Assembly: GCA_949825045.1 (NCBI GenBank)
Contig: OX463836.1
Coordinates: forward strand, 13,926,329 to 13,990,328
Direction: 5' to 3'
Source: Argyresthia goedartella
Taxonomy: Eukaryota > Arthropoda > Insecta > Lepidoptera > Argyresthiidae
DNA length: 64,000 bases
Shown: positions 58,601 to 64,000 of the stretch, piece after piece
How the letters are laid out: the number at the start of each line of letters is the position of its first letter
How positions within the stretch are numbered: the stretch's first letter is position 1
Translations under genes and position numbers: made by a program
The notes under the pieces: model-generated
What the model was told of the DNA's origin: nothing
The model's input: only the letters and a program-made list of their open reading frames with translations
Databases searched by the model: none

Positions 58601-58658
58601 TAGTATAGAACTAAATGAGTCTAAGGAATCTAGATTAGTTATTGATGAAACCGTTTGA
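46463..58658 (+). CDS. Gene B: THAP and C2H2 zinc-finger protein, five exons
   Basis: Exons 46463-46673, 47382-47515, 51829-51940, 56146-56265 and 58261-58658, all GT/AG with matching phases (1, 0, 1, 1), give 324 residues. Residues 1-88 are a THAP domain (C5, C10, C52, H55, AVPS 80-83), a DNA-binding zinc fold. Exon 3 encodes a glutamine/alanine-rich helix (QQQMAQAIYVQTMLAMQAAS) and GIDLSV, loosely like a CtBP-binding PxDLS motif without its proline. Exon 4 is acidic. Exon 5 holds one C2H2 finger (C203, C206, H219, H223; FRCEDC..HRRTH) and a serine/acidic tail. A nuclear transcriptional regulator is the likely role. Paralogue of gene A. Introns 2-4 are filled with transposons. A cassette exon at 48651-48779 is possible. 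Confidence 0.82.
46674..47381. other. Gene B intron 1
   Basis: Contains a perfect palindrome CCCAGATATATATATCTGGG (47026-47045) and a GGGGGC/GCCCCC hairpin (47066-47090), both part of a dispersed repeat also seen near 31700. No exon seen. Confidence 0.5.
47382..47515 (+). CDS. Gene B exon 2
   Basis: Acceptor TAATTTCAG, donor GTACGC, 134 bp. Finishes G71 and encodes QWRTLRKDAVPSMNLP (end of the THAP domain), then PPPYSGRRSSVGAAPTFPPN and LMDPQ. Phase 0 at its end. Confidence 0.88.
47516..48374. other. Gene B intron 2, first part
   Basis: AT-rich; includes a GCCGCCATTTT ... AAATGGCGGATGGC foldback at 48250-48290. No coding sequence. Confidence 0.4.
48375..48430 (-). repeat. Diverged single unit of the 8.2 kb tandem repeat
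   Basis: AATTGAAATTTAGCCACAAT followed by AACCTACTCTAGCCAA is the reverse of TTGGCTAGAGTAGGTTATTG in the array at 8180-8560. Confidence 0.7.
48651..48779 (+). other. Candidate cassette exon from a LINE ORF1 fragment
   Basis: Preceded by TTTTTATATTTCTCACACAC..CGACCAG (acceptor) and followed by GTGAGG (donor), 129 bp open in phase 0-0, matching gene B exon 2 and exon 3. It would add 43 residues: IELLNSRISQLERKIDNMEQ then QARQNNVETSDSQ and so on. The heptads and the EQQARQNNVE motif are typical of LINE ORF1 coiled coils. The last third is antisense to Merlin transposase. Probably transposon debris, possibly spliced in. Confidence 0.35.
48817..49373. mobile_element. MITE, about 555 bp, long inverted repeats
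   Basis: GGTTAAATCAGACACTTAAC..TAACTCTCTAGACCGTTAATTAAAT (48832ff) is inverted at 49310-49366 with near-identity; the outermost bases are GTCGCAG and CTGCGAC. It is inserted in the Merlin remnant. The interior (49000-49150) is shared, reversed, with the MITE at 52459-52690. A diverged relative starts at 56295. Confidence 0.85.
50050..50830 (-). pseudogene. LINE reverse-transcriptase fragment (R1/LOA-like)
   Basis: Minus-strand frames give KVSWAINSFLPYKSAGPDDI..IPARLQWGNKLLK (50400-50290) and SWRMVKVVFLPKPGKDNYTE then PKFFRPIRFLKTLERLCE (50240-50100). PKPGKDxYTxPKxFRPI with FLKTLERL is the N-terminal RT signature of R1/LOA-type LINEs. Upstream frames (50818-50580) are broken. No catalytic core remains. 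Confidence 0.6.
50930..51470 (+). repeat. Unclassified interspersed repeat ending in GACTCGCACTTGACCG
   Basis: Repeated pieces (AAAAAAATTAAGAAAATAGGCAAAAAA and CATAAAGCTGAAATGCTT / CATAAACCTGAAATGCTT) suggest an internal duplication. The end TTGCCCGAGTCAGACTCGCA resembles the end of the element at 58800-59225. Confidence 0.45.
51829..51940 (+). CDS. Gene B exon 3
   Basis: Acceptor TCTATTTCCAG, donor GTGAGA, 112 bp, phase 0 to 1. Encodes VQQQMAQAIYVQTMLAMQAA then SFTDGEQAGIDLSVRQD. GC-rich codons against AT-rich flanks support it. Confidence 0.82.
52100..52290. repeat. Repeat shared with 2205-2290
   Basis: AGCACCTTCGCCGCTTGATT continuing TTGGGTTCTC is identical at about 52131 and 2226. The neighbouring GTACAATAATGTAC also echoes 2175. 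Possibly the end of one element family, found in introns of both gene A and gene B. Confidence 0.5.
52459..52690. mobile_element. MITE with GCATCAAAAATACTG termini
   Basis: GCATCAAAAATACTGATTTGCA at the left and TGCAAATCAGTATTTTTGATGTGC at the right. About 230 bp. The interior (GTAGCTTAGGTGAAGGGTAA..TTCGTGTTAGG) is the reverse of 49000-49150. A lone similar end lies near 24205. Confidence 0.8.
52700..54300 (-). pseudogene. Degenerate CR1-like LINE ORF2, split by a SINE
   Basis: Same family as 37751-40696: KVLESIVHPQLTSYLSSNKL, FQSGFRPGHSTTTALL, LALLDFSNAFNCVGYE (54298-54000), then after the SINE YLRGRQRRIKSEET, GGILSPILFSVFINSISDVL, YHLYADDLQVYRHFS and the C-terminal LNKFKRLQNRGIRFTFGLRK. 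Several frameshifts. 5' truncated inside RT. Confidence 0.85.
53733..53998 (+). mobile_element. SINE family 1 inserted in the LINE
   Basis: Head CGACGACCCGAATGACCCAG, B box GGGTTCGAGTCCC, body and (ATT)n tail to 53997. Flanked by AGTTCGA and AGTTGAA, a probable degenerate target-site duplication. It interrupts the LINE frame between WFN and YLRGRQ. Confidence 0.9.
54301..54789. other. Gene B intron 3, no feature recognised
   Basis: Noncoding; some CT-rich sequence near 54680-54715. Confidence 0.35.
54790..55077 (+). mobile_element. RTE-type LINE 3' end with (GAT)n tail
   Basis: In two frames: RRDDRRWTKAVTEWLHRTGR, RCMDDIIATAGSG and GNVEAYTQQWKIVG before TGA, then (GAT)n to 55073. The RW..V.EW..R..RR..G.P..R..DDI ... 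EAYTQQW ending is typical of RTE-group LINEs abundant in moths. Only the last 250 bp is present. Confidence 0.6.
55078..55229 (-). mobile_element. SINE family 2
   Basis: ACAGGCACATACATTGCTGC, CCCACACTGGTATAGTCTGT, then GGGATTTGAACCCGGGACCT..CGCCACAGAGGTTGTC, the complement of the tRNA-like head. Directly abuts the RTE tail. Confidence 0.85.
55752..55800. repeat. Hairpin
   Basis: ACACTTCAACTGTCC and GGACAGTTGAAATGTGT around an 8-base loop. A small foldback sequence. Confidence 0.7.
56004..56075. repeat. Long GC-rich hairpin upstream of gene B exon 4
   Basis: TGCCGCGTGGAGAGGGTAAC..CTCTCT and AGAGAG..GTTACCCCCTCCACGCGGCA form a stem of about 27 bp with one mismatch and a loop of about 16 bases. 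Its base lies 70 bp before the exon 4 acceptor. Confidence 0.8.
56146..56265 (+). CDS. Gene B exon 4 (acidic)
   Basis: Acceptor CTCATTCCAG, donor GTAGAG, 120 bp, phase 1 to 1. Encodes GANSTPDENEGSSPEQGSEL then SVAGDERTVEQGIVDPADQQ. High GC compared with introns. Confidence 0.82.
56295..56440 (+). repeat. Diverged relative of the 48817 MITE
   Basis: TTGGTTAAATTAGGCACTTA, GTCCGTCGGACAAA and CGTTAAACGAGTTGTCTAAACG parallel 48830-48955. Only the left part is clear. Confidence 0.6.
56881..57215. mobile_element. MITE with GC-rich inverted ends
   Basis: CATTAGGCGTTTTTTTATAC..GCCGGCACGGCACCGG and CCGGTGCCGTGCCGGCGTAT..AAAAACGCCTAATG are inverted. An internal 55 bp stretch (TTATAATTAATTTGA..CATGCCCTAAATTCCATA) is duplicated. 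About 335 bp, no ORF. Confidence 0.8.
57388..57432. repeat. Hairpin, 14 bp perfect stem
   Basis: ATCGTCTCCGGGAC and GTCCCGGAGACGAT separated by about 12 bases. Purpose unknown. Confidence 0.75.
57600..57705 (+). repeat. SINE family 3 fragment
   Basis: TCCATAGCTGAGGCGTTGGG, CTAGCCCCCTGTCAGGAATA and CAACTGTGTGCCAGC correspond, in opposite orientation, to the body at 10900-10990. Confidence 0.5.
57769..58253 (+). mobile_element. SINE family 1, split by a MITE, next to a splice acceptor
   Basis: SINE head 57769-57848 (GGCCGAGTCGGCAGTGTCCA, GAGTTCGAATCCCG) continues at 58080 (ATTTGTTTGATGAGAACGGA) after the inserted element, and ends in (ATT)n at 58253. The last intron bases before gene B exon 5 are ACTTACAG, so the SINE tail forms the region where the polypyrimidine tract should be. 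The flanks ATTTAC and ACTTAC look like a target duplication. Confidence 0.88.
57849..58079. mobile_element. Tc1/mariner-like MITE with TA target duplication
   Basis: Ends CACTGACGAGCAATGAAAAA and TTTTTCATTGCTCGTCAGAG are inverted over about 24 bp, and TA flanks both sides (57847-57848 and 58080-58081). 231 bp, no ORF. Removing it and one TA restores the SINE sequence. Confidence 0.88.
58261..58658 (+). CDS. Gene B exon 5 (C2H2 finger and C-terminus)
   Basis: Starts after ACTTACAG and finishes the split glycine. TPDTAQSFRCEDCSKCFKDP then DVYLLHRRTH is a C-x2-C-x12-H-x3-H finger. After it come a leucine-rich stretch (LRQETLKSNPILANLLKPVP), a second helix (MENQLMTAMALNMEAYIRNV) and an acidic tail ending SRLVIDETV. 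TGA at 58656-58658. No close AATAAA was seen. Confidence 0.88.
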
Positions 58659-58799
58659 AATTGTTTTTAGTTTTGAACAGTTTTGTGATAGCTCTGGTGT
58701 CGAAACTGTACTAATCAAATGAAAATCGGTGGAATGCGAGTCGGACCCGCGCACGACGGGTTCTGTGGAAAAACGCAAAAAAAAAATTAAGGTGATCTC

Positions 58800-59225
58800 A
58801 GTTAATTTTTAGGGTTCCGTACCCAACGGGTAAGAACGGAACCCTATTACTAAGACTTCGCTGTCCGTCCGTCCGTCCGTCCGTCCGTCTGTCACCAGGC
58901 TGTATCTCAAGAACCTAGCTAGCTAGAGAGTTGAAATATTTACAGATTATGTATTTCTGTTGCCGCTATAACAACAAATACTAAAAAACAGGATAAAAGA
59001 AATATTTAAGGGGGCTCCCATACAACAATTCTTTCAATACCACATACAAACTTATGGATGCACCTGGTTACGTACATGGAGTGTGAAAGTAACCGCACCA
59101 ATAACTTTGTAAACAATATTTTGCTGTGTAAAATCCAAACTATTCACTCCACACCATCGCTTCCATTGAACGGTGGTACGGAACCCTTCGTGCGCGATTT
59201 AGACTCGCACTTGACCGGTTTTATT
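58800..59225 (+). repeat. Interspersed repeat AGGGTTCCGTACCCAACGGG ... GACTCGCACTTGACCGG
   Basis: Begins TTAGGGTTCCGTACCCAACG, contains (CCGT)n at about 58862-58887 and ends ACGGAACCCTTCGTGCGCGA..GACTCGCACTTGACCGGTTT. This start and end pair is very common in butterfly and moth genomes (recognised by eye). Fragments with the same end are at 51440 and 43476. Class not assigned. Confidence 0.55.
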
Positions 59226-59714
59226 TTAATTGCGTGCAATTCAATAATTGTTGCTGTAGCAGCAACGGTAATACAGATTCTGGGAAAATTCAACCCTCTA
59301 CTTATTACTGGTTCACATGTAGCCCGCTGGCGGACAGACAGACGGACAGCGGAGTAATAGAGTGCCGCAGCGTGTTTGAAAATTGTATGCGGTTGGATCC
59401 TGGTATTTTCTGCGGAGGCAACAATTCCCCAGTTTTCGTGTTTGTTAGTTCATTTTGACACCGATCTCAATGGCTGCTTTTTAGGTGCAAAGGTGGGTAC
59501 CTGCAGCGCTCGCTGTCTCGCTCACTCGCGTCGGCGATATGCACCTTTTCATTTTCCATAGTAACGAACGACACACACGCTGCATTTTTTAAGAAAGGAA
59601 CAGAGGAGTCTGCCGTTCCTTTTCTAAACCAAACAAGGAAATAGTATATTGTTGCACCAAGCAGAAAGTAATTTATTATTGCATCCAGCGAGAGCTCTCA
59701 AAGGCACGAGTGCA

Positions 59715-60105
59715 ATGCGAGGATGGACGAATAAGACTAGAGGACAAACAACCGTAATACTTTGAAGCGTAATTCGATTTTTAGTTTAACTGTATATTGC
59801 TAGAGAGAGCTTAGTTCAAAAGTAATTTCTAGAAAATGTAGTATCGTGGTAGCGCGCTTAATTTAGGAAAGATGGAGATATAAGAGTTCATTTCCTAAGA
59901 ACAAACAAGGCTTACGCTTACGCCATCTCTGATTTTTCGTCGATATTGTACTACGCCGTCAGCCTAAGCACCCAGCATCTATTGAATGGTACAGCGACAT
60001 CTAGAAATAATACAGGATTTTGGCTTTCTAGCAGGGTACGTTTTTTTGTATGCGGTGGTCAGTCCTCTAGTCTTATTCGTACATAATGCGAGGTGCATAA
60101 TCTGC
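59715..60105. mobile_element. Probable DNA element with CGAATAAGACTAGAGGAC ends
   Basis: CGAATAAGACTAGAGGAC at 59729 is inverted as GTCCTCTAGTCTTATTCG at 60071-60088, with weaker similarity further out (TGCGAGG / CCTCGCA). No ORF. Confidence 0.55.
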
Positions 60106-60402
60106 TTTTCTTTCAACTAGTGTAAGGAATTTATTTAGTATTTACTCGTATTTCTCAGTGAAAATCAGCTCTGTTTACTTCCCGCCTTTTTTATTTTTTT
60201 ATATTTAATTCTTTATGGCCGGTATTTTTTGTAAGCCTAGACACATCACTTCGCACGCAATCTGTGTAACTCCATAAGGCCGCCAGGTTGGCCAACCGAA
60301 AGCATTGTAAACCTTGAGATATGCCACCTCTTTGGTTGCGCGATTTAAAAAAAAAAGCTAAAACAGTGCATCAGAAGATTTCCAAACATTGTTTCTACTC
60401 TT

Positions 60403-60592
60403 AACCTTTTGACCGCCATACATCAAATACAAAATTTGTCACTCACACGACAAACATCTTTGATATGCAATGCAAAACACAACTTTATTCATACAAGATA
60501 AGAACTCTTTTAAACTTAAATTGTATCGGCTATAGCCGACGTGGCGCAGTTGTCGGCCAGTGCCGACTACGGCGGTCAAAAGGTTAATCAAC
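60403..60592. mobile_element. MITE (AACCTTTTGACCGCC family)
   Basis: AACCTTTTGACCGCCATACA at the left and GGCGGTCAAAAGGTTAA at the right. The interior has TCGGCTATAGCCGACGTGGC and TCGGCCAGTGCCGACT. A second copy is at 62237-62432. Confidence 0.8.
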
Positions 60593-60717
60593 AAAGTGCC
60601 GCTTTGTGCTGGATATGTAGTGCAGTTATGATAGTATTGCAGCGTAGTTGGAAGAAAAGGATATGGACCATAGACTATTACTACTCTAGATAGACGCAAC
60701 AGATGTGCCTACTTCAC

Positions 60718-61080
60718 GACATTTTTCGACCGACTTAAAAAAGGAGAGGTTAAGAGAAGTTCTCAATTCGACCGTTTTTTTTTTTGGTAAGTTTGTTACG
60801 CGATTATTCCGTCAATTATGAATCTATTTAGATGATTTTTGTTTTGTTTGGTCATACTTCAGAGGTGGTCCCATATAAATTTTATCAAAATTAATTAAAC
60901 GCTTTTTGAAAAAATCAACAAACAAAAAATATACACACAGATGACGTTTTGATTTATGGTGCCGTCCAGCAAAAGGTTCGATGAGGACTTTTCATGTACA
61001 TAGACTTAATTTCTCATCCCTACCGGGGAGGAAGAAATAGGGCTTGAACTTGAAGTCGGTTTTTTAAGTTTTTGACTTGG
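60718..61080. repeat. Element bounded by CCGACTTAAAAAA
   Basis: CGACCGACTTAAAAAAGGAG (about 60728) and GAAGTCGGTTTTTTAAG (about 61051) are inverted. The interior has GTGGTCCCATATAAATTTTA, part of a repeat type common in moths. A related piece is at 62600-62760 (ACAGACTTAAAAAAAAGAGG). Confidence 0.5.
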
Positions 61081-61284
61081 TGAATTATTATTATTATATG
61101 ACAGAATTGTCACGGTAGGTTCGCATTCATATTCCTTGTATGGTCTGTGATATTGAAGCTCTGTCCCATTCCTAAAACTGTCGCGTGTGTGGCGGTCGTT
61201 ACTGTGGAAATTATAAAAGCAAGCTGTAAATTGTATAGTTCTCCACCAAGCCAACTAGACGCCTGTCAGCCATCTTCTATCTCT

Positions 61285-61450
61285 TGCCACAGACGCCTTG
61301 TTGCACAGGTATAACGAGGTTCCCGGGTATCCCGGGTTCAAATCCCGTCTGGGGAGAAAGAAGAACCAGGTATTAGATGTTTGGTTTGGTTCCCACGACA
61401 GGGTATCCTAGTGTGGGGCCAGAAGCAATGTATGTGCCTGTATGTAAATG
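61285..61450 (+). mobile_element. SINE family 2 (plus orientation)
   Basis: B box GGGTTCAAATCCCG at about 61339, then GGGGAGAAAGAAGAACCAGG, GGTTCCCACGACAGGGTATC and CTAGTGTGGGGCCAGAAGCA..GTGCCTGTATGTAAATG. The clearest forward reading of this family in the window. Confidence 0.85.
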
Positions 61451-62236
61451 TTAGTTAATAAGTTGGCTTGGTGGAGTAGTACTCTGTCGGCAGAGTTATG
61501 TAGATGGGGGAAAATAATAGTGCAAAATTTGGTTGATAATAGAAAACAGGGTGCATACAAGCTATGCATAAATATAACTTCTCCATAGCAAAGTCGATGC
61601 AATGAGGAGTTTTGTGTCAGTTTAAACGAAGATTACAAATAGCCCGCCTGAGGGCGTGAGAGAATTTGAGGTCCAAATCTGCGGTCTTAACACAATGCAG
61701 AACACAATTATGATATCTAACATACCACAATAATATTGTAGTCTGTGGTAGAACGCCAAAAATTCTACAACGCCATCTAGCGAGGTGCTTGGATTATAAG
61801 CTGTCAGAAAAGTCCTAATGAGATACTTTATGAGCAGGTTTTTTTTGTTAACAATCCAATCGCTGTAGACGCTCCATCCCGTGTTTCTTTCGGATTTAGA
61901 CAAGTAAACCTGCCCAGGACGTATCATTACATTAATGGAAATGCGACAGTTTTTCCACAATGTTCGGTCGATTTCGGTTAGTAAATATGAGACTAAAACT
62001 AAACTAAAACAAAGGAGCTATGATACTAGAGACACCAATTTTATAGCCTTAAAATAATTAATCATAAAACCCCACCTTTATAAAATATTATGTTCTCATT
62101 TTGTTTTAAGTTTTTTGTAAATAAGTAGAAGAAAGTAGTATTTTTCCATTTATACAAGGACCTTTACTTTTTTTTTAATACTTAAAATGCAGTTAATATT
62201 CACATGAAACCATTGTTTCTATTATTTTTGAAGGCT
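61451..62236. other. Downstream of gene B, nothing recognised
   Basis: No coding region with recognisable motifs. Short ORFs only. Confidence 0.35.
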
Positions 62237-62432
62237 TTGGTTGCGGAGTTTTCGACCGCCATACATCAAATACAAAATGTGTCTTTGACACGCCAAACAT
62301 GTTTGCAAAATGCAACTTAAATCTTATGAGATAAAGTCTTTTTCATTATGAAAATTGTCGGCTATAGCGATGTGGCGCTACTGCCGACTTTCAGTTGTCG
62401 GTCAGTGCCGACTGGGGCGGTCAAAGGTTTAA
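62237..62432. mobile_element. MITE (AACCTTTTGACCGCC family), second copy
   Basis: TTTTCGACCGCCATACATCA, GTCGGCTATAGCGATGTGGC, TCGGTCAGTGCCGACTGGGG and CGGTCAAAGGTTT parallel 60403-60592 with more substitutions. Confidence 0.75.
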
Positions 62433-64000
62433 AGAGCAATCAGAAAATTCTGCTTTTTACATAAAATATATCACAAAATATTTTGTGACTTTAAAATAAC
62501 ATCGTGAATATGGTTTAGTGGAGATAATGAATAATAATTATTATGGTGTAAAATGTAAAACTTTTATCAAATTGTTGGGCACTTTTTTTAACAGACTTAA
62601 AAAAAAGAGGGGGGTTTTCAATTCTTCGGGATGTTTATTTTTATGTGTTTATATATGTTCAGCGATTTCTCCAAGAGGCGTAGACCAAATTGGTTAAAAA
62701 AAATGTTCGAGAGGGTTTGATTGGTCCCATTGTCACCAAGTCAAGATCTGATGACGGGGTTCTGGAGAAATCGAGAGAACTCTATATAATTATAGGCATA
62801 CCTATACCAATTTTTTGTATTTTTCATAGTAACTCGCACATTTGCTCTCAGGAAGCATCATTTTGTTAAGTGATGATGAAGACCACAGATGGCCACCAGA
62901 ACTGCTCAATACCAGGTATCCCACAAGTTGATATATGGTTACTTTATTAATAAAAAGTAATAATTACCGGTTGCTAAGTAATATAGGTACTTAGCATAGC
63001 TCTGTCCCTTTCTGAAATTAACTATTACGTCACTTCCTCTAATGGGGTGTTTTAAAACAAGTACTGTGTGAAGTAGCTTTAAATTCGTATGTTTTGTTGA
63101 ATAAAATAATAACTTGAAAAAGAGGCCATGGCCTCGAAATATCATTAAATGTGATAAATATCTTAACCGAAGCTTGTCAATTGTAGTCGGTTTCTTCTCA
63201 ACTTTTACTTATTGTTTGAATTATGAATGCATGAACACTTATTTTTACTGGTGGTGCTTATACTTCACTAATCGGTTTAAAAGTATCCGAGTGACTCTGT
63301 TTTCAAGAGCTAGGCCCACTTGCACCAGACTTTGACAGCCGATTAAACAGTTCAGACACGATTTAAATGCAACTCGGCTAGGGCTCGGCTCGGTAGTTTA
63401 AGTGTGAACCTGGTTGACATGTTATAATCCTTGCCGTGCTTGACTATGTAGCTTGACCGTATTGTACTGAAGTTGCGGCGAGACTGCATTTAGCGGCTGA
63501 GAAAAGTCTTGTGCAAGTCGCTCTTAGTATTTCTGTGAATCCATCCATTTGCTACGCGAACTTAAAAGTGCCCGACAGTTTGTGTATTAATTGTCTCGGC
63601 GAAATCACCTAACTTCCTAGTGAAATTGTAAACTTAACTGAATTAGAGACTGAGTTTTTTTTTAATCCAAAAAAGACTGTTATCCCACCTTTTAAGAAAA
63701 ATGTATTTATCATTTAATTTTGGCATACGTAATAAAATAGACTTAGGTATATGATAATAGTTATCATAAAATAACAAAAAAGTTAAACTATCGTAGTGCC
63801 TTTACCTAGAATTCGATATTTTGTATAAAAAGAAATTAGTATGTAAGTTTTTTTAAATAAGTAAAATAAAAACAGTATTTTTTGAACAAGATTGATCTCC
63901 AATTGTACGTAACGTGTCTTTGTGTAATCTATTTTAGTTTGACATAATTATCATAAGTTTTAAGTTCGATTTCAATTAAACTTACTTTATTTATACGAGC
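62433..64000. other. AT-rich end of window, nothing recognised
   Basis: ATTAAATGTGATAAATATCT at 63144 also occurs at 51787, just before gene B exon 3, and is probably repeat-derived. No genes seen to the window end. Confidence 0.35.

Overview
The window is AT-rich, intron-bearing animal DNA, and the repeat content points to an insect, most likely a moth or butterfly. It carries CR1-like LINEs, an RTE-type 3' end, tRNA-derived SINEs ending in (ATT)n, a piggyBac, a DIRS element and many short inverted-repeat elements. There are no prokaryotic-style operons and no CRISPR array. The lepidopteran assignment rests on recognising repeat styles and was not checked by any search.

Host genes. Two paralogous genes encoding THAP zinc-finger proteins lie head to head about 25 kb apart. 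Gene A (minus strand, exon 1 at 21167-20957) runs leftward through exons at 9756-9618, 6079-5962, 4501-3833 and 3082-2860 and leaves the window unfinished. Gene B (plus strand, ATG at 46463) has five exons, ends at 58658 and encodes a predicted 324-residue protein: an N-terminal THAP domain, an acidic middle and one C-terminal C2H2 finger. The first exons of A and B are both 211 bp, are very similar in protein sequence and end in the same phase. Their second exons begin with the same G-Q-W motif. A third THAP start (gene C, 45932-45853, minus) diverges from gene B across about 530 bp; no later exon for it was found.

Mobile DNA fills nearly everything else. Left to right: a 36-38 bp minisatellite (1-850); SINE, MITE and LINE fragments in the gene A introns, including a 1.25 kb inverted-repeat element (7642-8889) inside a SINE; a degenerate but structurally recognisable DIRS tyrosine-recombinase retrotransposon (about 13.7-18.6 kb) in intron 1 of gene A; between the genes, a decayed CR1-like LINE with an esterase-like ORF1 (24.3-29.5 kb), a 377 bp inverted-repeat element, another LINE fragment, a piggyBac with an apparently intact spliced transposase (32.1-36.8 kb), and a CR1-like LINE with both ORFs open (36.9-42.1 kb). 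In the introns of gene B are Merlin/IS1595-like transposase debris, several MITEs, LINE fragments, an RTE 3' end and SINEs.

Points of most interest: the THAP paralogue pair; a SINE (itself split by a TA-flanked MITE) that ends about 7 bp from the last splice acceptor of gene B; gene A exon 3 squeezed between a SINE and a MITE; a LINE-ORF1-derived segment in gene B intron 2 with in-frame splice sites that could act as a cassette exon; and the intact piggyBac and CR1-like ORFs. No complete new multi-gene system was found. All gene models are read from sequence alone, without transcripts.
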